This document shows positions 1 to 9,479 of a DNA stretch of 64,000 nucleotides, piece by piece. The position numbers and the translations under genes were made by a program. The first letter of the stretch is position 1; each line of letters begins with the position of its first letter. This DNA comes from Solirubrobacter sp963798325 (GTDB taxonomy: Bacteria; Actinomycetota; Thermoleophilia; Solirubrobacterales; Solirubrobacteraceae), in the NCBI GenBank assembly GCA_963798325.1, contig CAWCSS010000008.1, forward strand, positions 1,736,001-1,800,000, in the 5' to 3' direction. The notes below the pieces were generated by a model that did not search any database, had not been told where the DNA came from, and saw only the letters and a program-made list of their open reading frames with translations.

Positions 1-1
1 G

Positions 2-2212
2 ATCGGCGCGTTCGTCCGCATCATCCGCCTCTTCGGCGACCCGCTCGCGCGCCTGTTCGAGTTCGTCACGGTCGTCATCGAGGTCGTGGTGATGCTCGTG
101 CTGCGGCTGATGAACTTCCCGACCGAGCTGCTCGGCCGGGTCGTGGCCAACGCGACGCAGGCGATCAACGACATCGCCGCCGACCCGGTCGGGTTCCTGC
201 TGCACCTGCTGGAGGCGCTCAAGCTCGGGCTCGCCAGCTTCTTCGACCACTTCCTCGGCCACCTGATGGACGGCCTCGTGGCGTGGCTGTTCCGCGGCCT
301 CGGGCAGCTCGGCATCCAGCTGCCGAGCGACTTCTCGCTCGGCTCCGTCCTCGGCCTGATCTTCCAGGTGCTCGGCCTGACGATCGACCACCTGTGGGAG
401 AAGCTCGGCGAGCACATCGGCCCGGAGCGCGTGGCGATGATCCGCGGCGCGATCGATCACCTCGGCGAGGCCTGGGCGTTCATCACCGAGGTCCAGCGCG
501 ACGGCCTGCCGGCGATCTGGCGCTTCATCTCGAGCCAGCTCGGCAACCTCTGGTCGACGCTGCTGGACATGGCGAAGGACTGGATCATGACCCGCGTCGT
601 GGCCAGCGTCACGACGACCCTGCTGAGCATGCTCGACCCGACGGGCATCATGGCCGTCGTCAACAGCTGCATCGCGTTCTTCCGCGCGATCCAGTCGGCG
701 ATCGACTACCTCCGCGACCTGCTGGAGATCATCGCCGGCTACGTCGACACGATGGCCGCGGTCGCCGCGGGCAACGTCGCCCCGGGCGCCCAGATGCTCG
801 AACGCGGCCTCGCCCGGGCGATGCCGGTGGCCATCGGCTTCCTCGCCAACCAGGTCGGCCTGGGCAACATCCCGGAGAAGATCGTCGAGATCATCGGCCG
901 CCTGCGCGAGCTCGTCGACCGCGCGCTGGACTGGCTGATCGAGCAGGCCCTGCGGCTCGGCCGCGCAGCGCTCGACGCCCTCGGTATCGGCGGCGACCAG
1001 CACGCGGACACGCCCGAAGGGCGCAAGCAGACGGCGCTCACCGAGGTGCGCGCGGCGATGACCCGCGGGATTCGGCGGACCGAGCTGATCACGCTGCTCG
1101 GCGGCCTCAGGACGCGACTGCAGTTGCGCCGCTGCGAGCTCGTCAACGACTCCGACGTCCTGATCGAGAACTCCCCGGCGGAGACGATCGACGGCGTGCT
1201 GGCGTGGTCGCCCGCCGAGGTCCAGGCCGCGACCGGGCGTCCGCATCGCATCCCCGGCCGCGGCGGCCGGGACATGGTGCTCGGCAACTACCGCAGCACC
1301 GGCGAGACCGTGCCGACGGTCCGCTCGCTGCTGGAGCCCTTCCGCGAGAGCTGGGCCGCGTGGGAGGCGACCGGCGACGCCGAGGCCGTCACCTTCGTCC
1401 GCTGGTCGCGATCGCTGATGAACCTCCCGCTGGACGCGTTCCGGCCCAGCGCCGTGCACGCCGAGTTCCGCGGCGTGCTCGAGTTCGCTTCCGGGGCAGC
1501 GGGCGGGCGTGGTGGCGCGCAGGGCCAGGTCGGTGACCTCGGCGATCTCGAGTACGCGGTCCGCCGCGGGAACTGGTCGACGGCCAAGCACTTCCAGGGC
1601 GGCCACGTGATCGCCAGCGAGCTCGCCGGGCCGGAGACGTTCGACAACCTCGTGCCGATGCGCGAGAACCTCAACGAGCGGCTCTATCGCGACGTCGAGT
1701 CCTACGTCGTCCGCAATCTCCCGTCGGTGTTCCCGGGCGAGAACCCGCACGCGCTGCCGATGGTCGCCGAGCTCGACTGGACGATGGGCTATCCCGCGCC
1801 GCCGACGGTGGACATCGGCCGGCTCGGACAGCTCGTCGCCAGCGAGATCTCACCGGGTGCGCGGTCCGCGACGATGACCGACCTGCAATGGCAGGAGCGG
1901 CTCGCGGCGATGCGCGACGCACGGCGCGCGCTGCGCTCGTCGATGGCCCATGGACACGAGCGCGTCGTGGTCCCGACCCGCGTGCCGACGGCGATCGGGC
2001 TGCACGCGCGGTTCGCGACCGGCGAGGCGCCCGCGGGTACGCCGCCACCGGCCGCGACCCAGCCGACACAATCGCGCAGCGACCCGCTGATCACGCTGCC
2101 GAGCACCCCGGCGGCGACCGCCGCGGCCGCGACGACCGGTCCCACTGGGCCGGCCGCGCCGGCGGCCGTCGGCCCGTGGGAACAGGCCTGGAACTTCACG
2201 CAGTCGACCTAG
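2..2212 (+). CDS. eCIS-associated large effector-like protein, 3' part, with nuclease-like C-terminus
   Basis: The frame is open from base 2, so the gene starts left of the window and only its last ~736 codons are seen. The first ~290 residues are amphipathic/hydrophobic helices (for example PTGIMAVVNS and AIGFLANQVGLG). I recognise these from the very large proteins encoded with eCIS loci, which often begin with a DUF4157 metallopeptidase-like domain; that domain would lie outside the window. The C-terminal part contains GGHVIASELAG followed by DNLVPM and N. This resembles the DNA/RNA non-specific endonuclease pattern (GH...L.G...NLVP...N). The last ~60 residues are a low-complexity Ala/Pro/Thr tail. 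Inference: a cargo toxin for a contractile injection system, such as the one at 33.8-59.6 kb. The alternative is a toxin for another secretion route. The family resemblance is strong, but the nuclease assignment is only motif-level. Confidence 0.72.
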   Translation: MGAFVRIIRLFGDPLARLFEFVTVVIEVVVMLVLRLMNFPTELLGRVVANATQAINDIAADPVGFLLHLLEALKLGLASFFDHFLGHLMDGLVAWLFRGLGQLGIQLPSDFSLGSVLGLIFQVLGLTIDHLWEKLGEHIGPERVAMIRGAIDHLGEAWAFITEVQRDGLPAIWRFISSQLGNLWSTLLDMAKDWIMTRVVASVTTTLLSMLDPTGIMAVVNSCIAFFRAIQSAIDYLRDLLEIIAGYVDTMAAVAAGNVAPGAQMLERGLARAMPVAIGFLANQVGLGNIPEKIVEIIGRLRELVDRALDWLIEQALRLGRAALDALGIGGDQHADTPEGRKQTALTEVRAAMTRGIRRTELITLLGGLRTRLQLRRCELVNDSDVLIENSPAETIDGVLAWSPAEVQAATGRPHRIPGRGGRDMVLGNYRSTGETVPTVRSLLEPFRESWAAWEATGDAEAVTFVRWSRSLMNLPLDAFRPSAVHAEFRGVLEFASGAAGGRGGAQGQVGDLGDLEYAVRRGNWSTAKHFQGGHVIASELAGPETFDNLVPMRENLNERLYRDVESYVVRNLPSVFPGENPHALPMVAELDWTMGYPAPPTVDIGRLGQLVASEISPGARSATMTDLQWQERLAAMRDARRALRSSMAHGHERVVVPTRVPTAIGLHARFATGEAPAGTPPPAATQPTQSRSDPLITLPSTPAATAAAATTGPTGPAAPAAVGPWEQAWNFTQST

Positions 2213-2245
2213 ACGGCAGCGGGCGTGAAGTCTCGGATGCGTCGC

Positions 2246-2608
2246 TCACCCGAGCGCCAGAACGAGTCCCGCGGCGACGAGCACTCCCGCCGTGAGCCCG
2301 TGAACGCCCAAGGCCCTCGAGAGCTTGCCGCCGTTGGTGAGGACGATCACCGCGTCCGCGGTCGGCGTGATCGCCGCGGCGACCAGCACCCAGCCGAGCG
2401 TCGTCTGACCGGCGGACGCCCAGACCACGAGGGGCACCACCCCGGAGGTGATGTCGCGGGCGCCCTTGATCTCGGTCAGCCCGCGGAGACTGTCCGCGGC
2501 GATGCCGAAATCAAGCGTCGCCGGGCGGGGTTGCAGGAAGAAGCGAATGCCCAGGCCGATGATCGCGGCGCAAGCGATGACGCCGACCGAGAGCGCGACC
2601 AGATGCAT
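2246..2608 (-). CDS. DUF4267-type small membrane protein
   Basis: This is a 120-residue protein with about four hydrophobic segments and the pattern of DUF4267 proteins (FGI..DS.RGLTEIKG.RDITSG, then A..T..ADA.IVLTNGG). The function of the family is not established. I chose the ATG at 2608 because AGGAG lies about 11 bases upstream; the frame is open further upstream but the added residues are Arg/Ser-rich and not protein-like. Such genes are often paired with TetR regulators, and a TetR stump lies directly upstream on the opposite strand. Confidence 0.7.
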   Translation of the reverse strand: MHLVALSVGVIACAAIIGLGIRFFLQPRPATLDFGIAADSLRGLTEIKGARDITSGVVPLVVWASAGQTTLGWVLVAAAITPTADAVIVLTNGGKLSRALGVHGLTAGVLVAAGLVLALG

Positions 2609-2630
2609 GAGGGAAGCTCCTCTGCGAGGT

Positions 2631-2852
2631 GACCTCGACTTCGCGGCCGGCGACACCCCGGAACCGCTACACCGTGCCTTCGCGGGCCTTCGCGCCGCGT
2701 TCCCGGATGCCGATGGCACACGGGCGGAGGTCGCATGGTCGGCGCTCCATGGCCTGGCCACCCTCCAAGCCGGGCAGCGACTGCGGGCGAGCCACGTGCA
2801 GGCGCGGCTCGACCTGGTCCTGCACATGCTCACGCACACGGCGGCCGACTGA
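2631..2852 (+). pseudogene. TetR-family regulator, C-terminal fragment
   Basis: About 73 codons read like the C-terminal ligand-binding (WHG-type) half of a TetR regulator: an LHRAFAGLRAAF helix, then WSALHGLATLQAGQRL, ending at a natural stop. No N-terminal helix-turn-helix is found upstream, where the sequence runs straight into the divergent DUF4267 gene. What I see is a truncated remnant. The call rests on the W..LHG..L pattern and on the usual TetR/DUF4267 pairing, so it is moderate. Confidence 0.5.
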
Positions 2853-3109
2853 TGCGGACGCGGTCCGCCGGCCTCGCGATCCTCGTCCCGGTAGGACCGT
2901 CACAGCTTCGAGGAATGCTTCCGGGTGCGCCGAGTTCGGCGACCCCGTTCCGACCCGCACCTCGCCGGCGCCCGAGCTCACTGGCGCCGAGCGACGGAAC
3001 CGGCTCCAGCGCGCGGCGGCGAAGGCGCCGGAGTACGGCATCGAGATGCTGGAACGACCGTCGAGTTGGTCAACCAGGAGTTGACCAAGTGATCACTCGC
3101 GACGGCGAA

Positions 3110-3439
3110 TCACTCGATGTCCATGCGCGCGATGAGCCCGTCGTCGGTCAGCGTGTAGACGTGCAGCACGTCGCTCTCGTCGAGCAACTGCTCGCTGATC
3201 GAGTAGAGCGTCTGGTGGACCGCGACCTCGACCCTGCCGTCGTCGCGCTCGGTGACCGACGTCGCCTCCACCCGCGGGTGGATCTGCGTGAACTGGTCCG
3301 TCCAATAGCTGCGCACGGCTTCGCGCCCGTGCAGGCGGCCGCCCTCAAAGCCGTTCGCGTAGTCGACGTCGGGCGCGAACTTCTCCAAAACGCCGTCGAG
3401 GTCGCGCGCGTTGAACGCGGCGTAGAGATCCTGGAACAT
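3110..3439 (-). CDS. SnoaL-like/NTF2-fold protein
   Basis: This is a 109-residue protein with the NTF2-like layout: MFQDLYAAFNARDLDGVL at the N-terminus, then LHGREAVRSYW and alternating strands to the end. Proteins of this size are small cone-fold enzymes or ligand-binding proteins of mostly unknown substrate. I chose the ATG at 3439 because the domain starts exactly there; upstream in-frame codons are Arg-rich. It stands alone, with a short degenerate stretch on either side. Confidence 0.8.
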   Translation of the reverse strand: MFQDLYAAFNARDLDGVLEKFAPDVDYANGFEGGRLHGREAVRSYWTDQFTQIHPRVEATSVTERDDGRVEVAVHQTLYSISEQLLDESDVLHVYTLTDDGLIARMDIE

Positions 3440-4180
3440 GCCGCCATCGTACGTAACGGTCAGGGTGCGAACACGTGCGATTTCAGGCGGACGGCATCGC
3501 AGCACACCGGCCCGGCGCCGGCCAGCACGTTGTCGAAGCCGCCGCACACGAACGACTCCTCGTGGTAGGCGGTCATACCGCGGCCGCCGATCGCCTCGCG
3601 CTCGGGCCGGGCCGGACCGAGGTTGGGCTCGACGAGCGCGAAGTTACGGCGCGGCGGAGGAGTCAAGGCCGGGCATCTACACGCTCACCGGCTCGAGCCA
3701 CCCAGCGCGAGCGCGTCGGCAGCGGCCGTGACCGCGACGGCGCGCACCGCGCCTGCACCCACCCGCGCCATCCGAAACCATCGTCACAGACCCTCGACGA
3801 CATCGGATACGGATTCGTCGAGCCACGAACCTTCGACGCTCCGAGCCGTCGCCCCGGTGCCTCGTTGCGATAGCGGTGCTCCGGCGGTTCGCCGCGTCGT
3901 CGCGCTGCTGCCGATTTTTCATAGGAGCTGTTGCATCGGCCCGTCGGCACGAGCGGATCCATGCGACGAGGACACCGTATTCGAGAGCTTCGCGCGTCAA
4001 CAGCAGTTCCGCGAGCGCGTGTCCAACGCCGAAGAGCTGACCGGCTGCAGCCCTCATGCTGCGCCACCGTGCTCTACGGCGAGCCCCGTGCGACGGTCAC
4101 AACCACATGCGTGGGCCTTGACAGCGGCGCGTCTAGCGCTAACCCTTCCAGCTCGTATTCGTTGGGCGAGAGGAGAAATC
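3440..4180 (+). other. 741-bp stretch without a supportable gene
   Basis: Open frames exist on both strands but none has a convincing start, ribosome site or family resemblance. A short minus-strand frame ending at 3460 (CGGFDNVLAGAGP) looks slightly protein-like but has no recognisable family. A TTGACA at 4118-4123 lies about 60 bases upstream of the aldose epimerase start, but no good -10 box follows at normal spacing. Confidence 0.45.
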
Positions 4181-5753
4181 ATGCGTGCACTGCGTTGCGG
4201 CGTAGCCGTCGTGCTGCTCACAGGGGTGATGGCCGCGCCTGCGGCGGCCCAAGATCCGGGGGCCCTCGGGTTGTCGATCACGAAGTCGAGCTTCGGCTCG
4301 ATCGGCACCGAGGCGGTCGACCGCTACACGCTCGCCAACCGCGACATGTCGGTCTCGATCATCACCTACGGCGCGATCGTGCAGGAAGTCAGAGTGCCCA
4401 ACCGGCTCGGGCAGGTGGCCAACGTCGCGACCAACTTTGCCAGTATCAACAACTACAGGACGAACGGCGATTACCGGGGCTCGATCGCCGGGCGCTACGC
4501 CAACCGCATCGCCAAGGGCCGCTTCACGCTCGACAACACGGTGTACTCGCTGGACATCAACAACAACCCCAACACCCTCCACGGCGGCTTTAGCGGCTTC
4601 AACACCAAGGTCTGGGCAGCTGCGCCGGTCCAGACGCCGAACTCGGTCGGCGTCAAGCTGACGTACACGTCGCCCGCGGGCGAGGGGTGCACGGCCGGTC
4701 GAACCAGTAACCCGCCCTGCTCGACGGGCTTCCCGGGCACCGTGCCCGTCACCGTCGTGTACTCGCTGGACGCCCGCGACAACCTGCGGATCGACTATTC
4801 GGCGACGACCGACGCGCCGACCGTTCTCAACCTCACAAACCACTCCTACTGGGTCCTCGGCGGCGTAGGGTCGGGAACGATCAACAACAACCAGCTCAAG
4901 CTCAATGCCGACCGCTACACACCGTTCGACAGCACCTCGATCCCGACGGGCGCGCTTGACCCGGTGGCCGGCACGCCGATGGACTTCCGCGACGTCCACT
5001 CGATCGGCGAGCGGCTCACCGCGACCTTCCGCGGCTACGACCACAACTGGGTGATCAACCGGCCTCCCGGCGATAGCACCAGCCTGGTCGAGGCAGCCAA
5101 GCTGCGCGATCCGGCCAGCGGCCGCACGCTGACGGTCTCCACCGATCAGCCCGGGATCCAGTTCTACTCGAGCAACGGCAGCGCGGTGGCGCTCGAGACC
5201 CAGCACTTCCCGGATTCGCCCAACCATCCGGAGTTCCCCTCGACGGTCCTGCGCCCCGGGGAGACGTTACAAGAGCACCACGGTCTTCAGCTTCGGGACC
5301 GATAGCGTCACCCATGCCTACGGCGACGCCGGCGGCACCGTCCCGGCGACGCTCGCGCTCACGCTCGGGACTCCCGCGAGCTTCGGCCCGTTCACGCCCG
5401 GCGCGACGAATACCTTCGAGTCCTCGACGACCGCCAACGTCATCAGCACCGCCGGCGACGCGACGCTGAGCATCGCCGACCCGAGTTCAGTCGCCAACGG
5501 CCACCTGGTCAACGGCGCCTTCTCACTGCCCGAGCCGCTCCAGGCCCGGGCCCGCAACGCCGCCAACACCGGCACGACGTACGCCAACGTCGGCTCCTCG
5601 GCCTCGCCACTGACCCTGCTGACGTACAACGGCCCGGTATCCAACGACCAGGTCACGCTCGGCTTCAGCCAGCTGATCAAGGCGACCGACGCACTGCGCA
5701 CCGGTAGCTACAGCAAGACGCTGACCGTCACGCTGTCGACCACGACACCGTGA
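4181..5753 (+). CDS. secreted aldose 1-epimerase with C-terminal Ig-like domain (one frameshift)
   Basis: Residues 1-24 form a signal peptide (VVLLTGVMAAPAAAQ). The rest is a galactose-mutarotase-type protein with the signatures GRYANRIAKG, NNPNTLHGG, NLTNHSYW and YDHNWV, so it should interconvert alpha and beta aldoses outside the membrane. AGAGGAGAAATC just before the ATG is a good ribosome site. Near 5268 one extra T (acgTTacaag) breaks the frame and gives a stop at 5305. Removing it continues the epimerase (STTVFSFGTD) and leads into a ~140-residue beta-rich domain ending at 5753, with ISTAGDATLSIADPS and TDALRTGSYSKTLT. The total length is three times 524 plus one, as expected for a single insertion. 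This may be a sequencing error or a recent mutation. The C-terminal domain recurs as a fragment near 33.4 kb. Confidence 0.85.
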
Positions 5754-5994
5754 TCGCCGGCGGCCGCGACGCGCTGGTTCAGCGCGTCGCGGCCGTCCAG
5801 GTCATCCTCGTCGCCGAGCCGGGCAGCACCGCTGCGGTGCGCCCACGCGTCGTCCGCGTCGGTCTCGCGCCGATCGAGGACGCCCATCGGGTGATTGACC
5901 GCCGCCAGCGCCAGGTTGACGGAGCTCGGCGCCCAGCGCCGCTCGAGCTTAGACGCAGCGCCGACCCGCTGCGCTCGATGCTCCCATTGTCTTC
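5708..5994 (-). pseudogene. protein-like fragment of unknown family
   Basis: On the minus strand a frame without ATG or GTG reads as well-balanced protein (NLALAAVNHPMGVLDRRE, then DADDAWAHRSGAARLGDEDD) and stops at 5708 inside the antisense of the epimerase tail. It opens after a stop near 5995. The composition suggests the inner piece of a once longer gene, but I do not recognise the family. The remainder of 5754-6215 holds nothing I can support. Confidence 0.3.
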
Positions 5995-6215
5995 AGCGGC
6001 AGAGGCGTGCTCGCCTACGAAGCGGAAGCAGCCTGGCTTAGCCTTTCGCGTGTGAGCGATCGCGCGGGGCCGTTCGCTCGCCCGGGCCCGGGAGCGGAAC
6101 CGCGTTTTCGCACACAGCGTGGACGAGTGGCGAGGGTCGAGATCGCGTTGACGCAAGGTTCCAGCCCGGCCTCATAGGATCGCGCGGCATGGCGCGCATC
6201 GACGGCGCGTGTTAA

Positions 6216-7349
6216 ATGGGGATCGTGCGCGCACTCTTCACGACCTCCCCCGGTCTTGGCCATGTGTTCCCGACGATCCCACTAGCACACGCGCTGCGTG
6301 CCGCCGGCCACGAGGTGCTGATGGCGACCCCGGGCGGCAAGGACGCCGCGAACGCCGGCCTGCACGTCGTGGACACCGCGCCGGGTGTCGACATCGGCGC
6401 GGTGTTCCAGCAGGCGGCCAGTGAGCAACCCGAGGAGTTCGACTACAGCACGGACGTCGACACCGAGAAGGGGTTGGAGTTCGTCGGCGCGATCTTCGCC
6501 AAGTTGTCCGGCGTGTCGGTGGACCTGGCCGTGTCGGCGGCCGAATCGTGGCGGCCGGACGTGGTCGTGTACTCGTCGATGGAGGGCACCGGGCCGCTGG
6601 TCGCCGCGAAGCTCGGCGTGCCGGCCGTGTCGCACGGCTTCGGGTTCGGCGACGAGGCGTCGATGACCGAGGCGATCTTCAAGAAGATGGTCGAGGAACG
6701 CGAACGGCATGGCGTGCAAGGGTTTCCCGAGGTGCGCGAGTCGATCGACGTGGCGCCGCCGAGCATGGTCGACCGGCCGGTGCGCGGCTGGCCGATGCGG
6801 TACGTGCCGTACAACGGAGGCGGCGTGCTGCCCGAGTGGGTGCTCGAACGGCCCGCGCGCCCGCGCGTCGCGGTGACACTCGGCACGGTGCTGACCCAGG
6901 TCGGCGCGCTCACGTCGTTGACCAAACTCGTCGACGTGGCACGGCATCTGGACGCCGAGTTCGTACTCGCCCTCGGCGACGCGGACCCGTCGCCACTGGG
7001 AGAACTGCCGGACAACGTGCGGGCGGCCGGGTGGGTGCCGCTGTCCGTGCTGCTGCCGACCTGTGCGGCGCTGGTGCACCACGGCGGGGCCGGCTCGACG
7101 CTGACCGCGATCGACGCCGGAGTCACGCAGCTCGTGCTGCCGCACGGCGCCGACCAGTACATGAACGCGGACGCCGTGGCGCGGCGCGGGCTCGGTCTGC
7201 GTTCGGAGCCGGATCACGTGGACGCGGAGCTGATCGACCGCCTGCTCACCGACCCGGGGCTGGGCCGGGCCGCCTCCGAGGTGGCCGACGAGATCGCGAC
7301 GCTGCCGAGGCCCGCCGACCTCGTGCCGAAAATCGCCGGCCTCGCCTGA
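6216..7349 (+). CDS. GT1 glycosyltransferase of the macrolide/calicheamicin type
   Basis: This is a 377-residue GT-B enzyme related to antibiotic glycosyltransferases. The N-terminal FTTSPGLGHVFPTIPLAHAL is the acceptor-side Rossmann entry with its conserved His. Residues 288-295 (HHGGAGST) followed by PHGADQYMNA form the nucleotide-sugar-binding loop. It would transfer a sugar from an NDP donor to a small-molecule aglycone. The ATG at 6216 has no clear ribosome site; a GTG at 6225 would give the more usual N-terminus VRALFTT. No sugar-biosynthesis or polyketide genes lie nearby, so it is an orphan. It may serve in drug inactivation, or have been acquired by transfer; neither is shown by the sequence. 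Confidence 0.88.
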   Translation: MGIVRALFTTSPGLGHVFPTIPLAHALRAAGHEVLMATPGGKDAANAGLHVVDTAPGVDIGAVFQQAASEQPEEFDYSTDVDTEKGLEFVGAIFAKLSGVSVDLAVSAAESWRPDVVVYSSMEGTGPLVAAKLGVPAVSHGFGFGDEASMTEAIFKKMVEERERHGVQGFPEVRESIDVAPPSMVDRPVRGWPMRYVPYNGGGVLPEWVLERPARPRVAVTLGTVLTQVGALTSLTKLVDVARHLDAEFVLALGDADPSPLGELPDNVRAAGWVPLSVLLPTCAALVHHGGAGSTLTAIDAGVTQLVLPHGADQYMNADAVARRGLGLRSEPDHVDAELIDRLLTDPGLGRAASEVADEIATLPRPADLVPKIAGLA

Positions 7350-7568
7350 CTTTGCCAGGGGTGCACACCGTGGCGTGCACTAATCCCTTGGGCTGACTTT
7401 GGCGCGGGGCAGGTGAAATGGCGAGGCTAGCGGCTCGGCGACCGCGCCGGCTGCGACGGCATGTACGCCACGAGCGCGGTGCTCAGCTCACCGGCGGTGC
7501 GCAGCGCATCACTCCCGATCGTCTCGACGTCGAGGTCGCCGGCGACGCTCACGCCGATCGCGGCGAAT

Positions 7569-7800
7569 CGCCTCTATCCCGTGACCATCGTGCAGACGCG
7601 GTACGGCGGCATCTACGAGGGTGGCGCATGGGCCGCGTTCCTCTCGCACCCGGAGGAGATTCCGCCTGACGCCTTCGGCGGCGACAGGTGTCTGCGTTTC
7701 CTGGTGGTCCAACTTCGTCTACGCGGTCGGCGTTGGTGCGACGCGCTGACTCGGCACTTGCCGACCTCAAGGCCAAGCACGCAGCGGGCCACCGGCTACC
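7569..7800 (+). pseudogene. fragmented hypothetical protein gene
   Basis: Three pieces in two frames line up as one short protein: PVTIVQTRYGGIYEGGAW with AAFLSHPEEIPPDAFGGD, then CVSWWSNFVYAVGVGAT, then DSALADLKAKH. I have seen this pattern (TRYGG.YEGG.W.AF...P..IP) in small actinobacterial proteins of unknown function. Frame slips fall near 7690 and 7755, and there is no clear start, so it is broken here. The rest of 7350-7914 contains only the imperfect repeat described separately. Confidence 0.4.
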
Positions 7801-7836
7801 GGCGCACGCCTCCGATCGATCACTTCCGCGTTCGCG

Positions 7837-7880
7837 CCTGCAGGCAGCGGTAGCGGCTCACCAGGTATCCAAACCGTCGA
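7837..7880 (+). repeat. imperfect ~45-bp repeat, copy 1
   Basis: The stretch starting cctgcaggcagcgg and ending ccaggtatccaaaccgtcga is nearly identical to 17561-17610, except for a 6-base length difference in the middle and a few substitutions. Both copies lie in gaps that hold gene remnants. On the minus strand both can be read as the tail of a protein (FGYLVSRYRCLQ and SGYLASRSRCRCLQ), so they may be the ends of two decayed relatives and not a mobile element. Confidence 0.4.
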
Positions 7881-7914
7881 GATGGATCCTCCGCCGCCGG
7901 TCGGGGGTGAATCG

Positions 7915-8517
7915 TTACTGCTCGTAGGTGTCAGGCGGGAAGCGCTCGTCCCAGATCGCAGCCCGCCCGGGCGGGTTGCTCTTGTGCAGCGACTCGCGCT
8001 TGGGCGGTACGTCTTCGTCGTGCTCGGCGATGAACACGACGAAGTCCTCGGCCGGCGCAAGGACCCCGGCCCAATCGCGCCGCGCCAGTGCTGCTGCGAC
8101 GGAGTGCAGGACCGTCCGCTGCGGGGGGTCGGGATCGTTGAGCGCGGCCGTGCGCAGCAGTCGCCGTTGGAGTTCGTCGGGGACCGCGCAGTCGATCGGC
8201 TCGGGCCCGTCGCCGTCCTCCCACCCGTACCAGAAGCCCATGTCGTACTCGCGGACGTCCTGGAGCCCCAGTGACACCGTGATCGCCAGTCCGGTGCCCT
8301 CGACGTAGACCAGCGCGAGCCGGGTCACCACCAACTCGGGATCATCGACGACGGACCCCACCTTGTCTGCGATCTGGTCAGCAACCTCGGCCGCACCGCG
8401 CGCCAGCGCCTCAGACCACGGCTCCCGACCGCGCTCCCCACACAAACTCCTCCCCGCAGCGGATCGTGAGCGGCCCGCGCTCGTCGTGTCCCACGCGCAA
8501 GCGTCCGCCAGTCTCAT
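7915..8517 (-). CDS. hypothetical protein, probable frameshift near its start
   Basis: The C-terminal ~170 residues read as a soluble acidic protein (ALARGAAEVADQIADKVGS, DMGFWYGWEDGDGPEPID, PAEDFVVFIAEHDEDV) with no family I recognise. The ATG at 8517 overlaps the upstream stop (ATGA), but the first ~35 codons of that frame are poor. The other frame in that stretch is better (RLRVGHDERGPLTIRCG, EEFVWGARSGAVV) and stops at 8411. A slip near 8415 would join it to the main frame. The true product probably starts in that second frame and is about 200 residues. It appears to be co-transcribed with the gene at 8514-8900. Confidence 0.55.
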   Translation of the reverse strand: MRLADACAWDTTSAGRSRSAAGRSLCGERGREPWSEALARGAAEVADQIADKVGSVVDDPELVVTRLALVYVEGTGLAITVSLGLQDVREYDMGFWYGWEDGDGPEPIDCAVPDELQRRLLRTAALNDPDPPQRTVLHSVAAALARRDWAGVLAPAEDFVVFIAEHDEDVPPKRESLHKSNPPGRAAIWDERFPPDTYEQ

Positions 8518-8900
8518 CGCGCGCCTGCGAAGACGGTGTGCAGCAGGCCCGGGGCCTCCTCGATCTCGACAAGCCGGCCGGCTTGATAGCAGTAGCGCTC
8601 GGTCTCGCCCGTGGCGTAGCGGGTCCTGGTCGGCCGCCCGTCATCGTCGAGCTCGGTCTCGAGCAGCACCCGCGCGCCGGCACGAATCACCACGCGCCCC
8701 CGTTCATAGCTTGTGCGTTCTTCGTAGCCATCGTCCTGGCGGTACGCGACAGCTCGGCCCTGCGCGTCAAAGGCGCCTTTGAAGGGGCCTCGGCCGGTCA
8801 ACGGACAGGCCCACACGCGCTCATGGATCAACGGCTCGGGGCGATGTCCCAGCCAGCTCGCCCCGACATCGACCCACGTCTCACTCACCGCCCGCACCAT
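8514..8900 (-). CDS. hypothetical protein with YD/MORN-like strand pattern
   Basis: This is a 128-residue protein from the ATG at 8900. Its middle reads as short beta strands of the type seen in YD- or toxin_15-like repeat proteins (GAFDAQGRAVAYRQDDGYEE, then LETELDDDGRPTRTRYATGE). I do not know its function. Longer upstream starts in the same frame give Arg-rich, non-protein-like sequence. It overlaps the next gene by 4 bases, so the two were probably translated together. Confidence 0.5.
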   Translation of the reverse strand: MVRAVSETWVDVGASWLGHRPEPLIHERVWACPLTGRGPFKGAFDAQGRAVAYRQDDGYEERTSYERGRVVIRAGARVLLETELDDDGRPTRTRYATGETERYCYQAGRLVEIEEAPGLLHTVFAGAR

Positions 8901-9479
8901 CGCACACCGGCCACCAATCAGCCTCACCGACACGTCGCCGCGTGATGCAATCTCGTCAGGCCTGCCCTGACGACGTTGCCTCACCCCCGCTGGGTGTCTT
9001 CGTCGCGGAGTGCGCCGGCGCCTCGCACGGCGCGGCCGCACGCGCAGATCGTTCTGCTGTGCAGAATCCGCGTTCTGCAGAGAGGTCCCTGTCGTCGAGG
9101 AGCTTGCGCTGGCCCCGGCGTGACGGGTGGGAATGTCAATCGTCTCCTTCGGGTCTTCACCAAACAGACGAGATAGGCGGCCGAGCTGTGACACCCCATG
9201 AGCGGACCGGGCGGCCGGCAGCCGGCCGAGCTCGGCCGGCATCCCTCGCGTCGTTCTGGCCCACCGGGCCTGGCCAATGTCGTGTTGCGCTCCGTCGCGC
9301 CGATGCGGTCCTCGAGGCGTTCGAAGCCTCCAACCCCGACCCGGACGACGAACACGACGCATCAGCTCGATCGCTGGCGTTGCCGCCCATGCCTTTGGCA
9401 CACCCCTCCGTGGCCGGCAGCGAAGACCGTGAGCAGGGCCAGGGGGTGTGCCTTTCGGGTTCCGGGACGGAGATCTGAG
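8901..9479. other. 579-bp gap with a small inverted repeat
   Basis: No convincing gene lies here. Bases 9060-9079 form TGCAGAA-tccgcg-TTCTGCA, a perfect 7-bp inverted repeat with a 6-bp spacer, locally poorer in G+C than the surroundings. It could be a regulator-binding site for the minus-strand gene pair downstream (7.9-8.9 kb) or a weak hairpin. I see no insertion-sequence ends around it. Confidence 0.35.

Noticed and set aside
2940..3084. Plus-strand peptide LTGAERRNRLQRAAAKAPEY resembling a cupin C-terminus
   Set aside because: Too short, no start, and the cupin body is absent; the resemblance is too weak to annotate.
4139..5227. Long minus-strand open frame opposite the aldose epimerase
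   Set aside because: Val/Arg/Asp-rich antisense shadow of a clear gene; no family resemblance.
9060..9079. Inverted repeat considered as an insertion-sequence end
   Set aside because: Only 7 bp, with no partner end, no transposase and no target duplication nearby.
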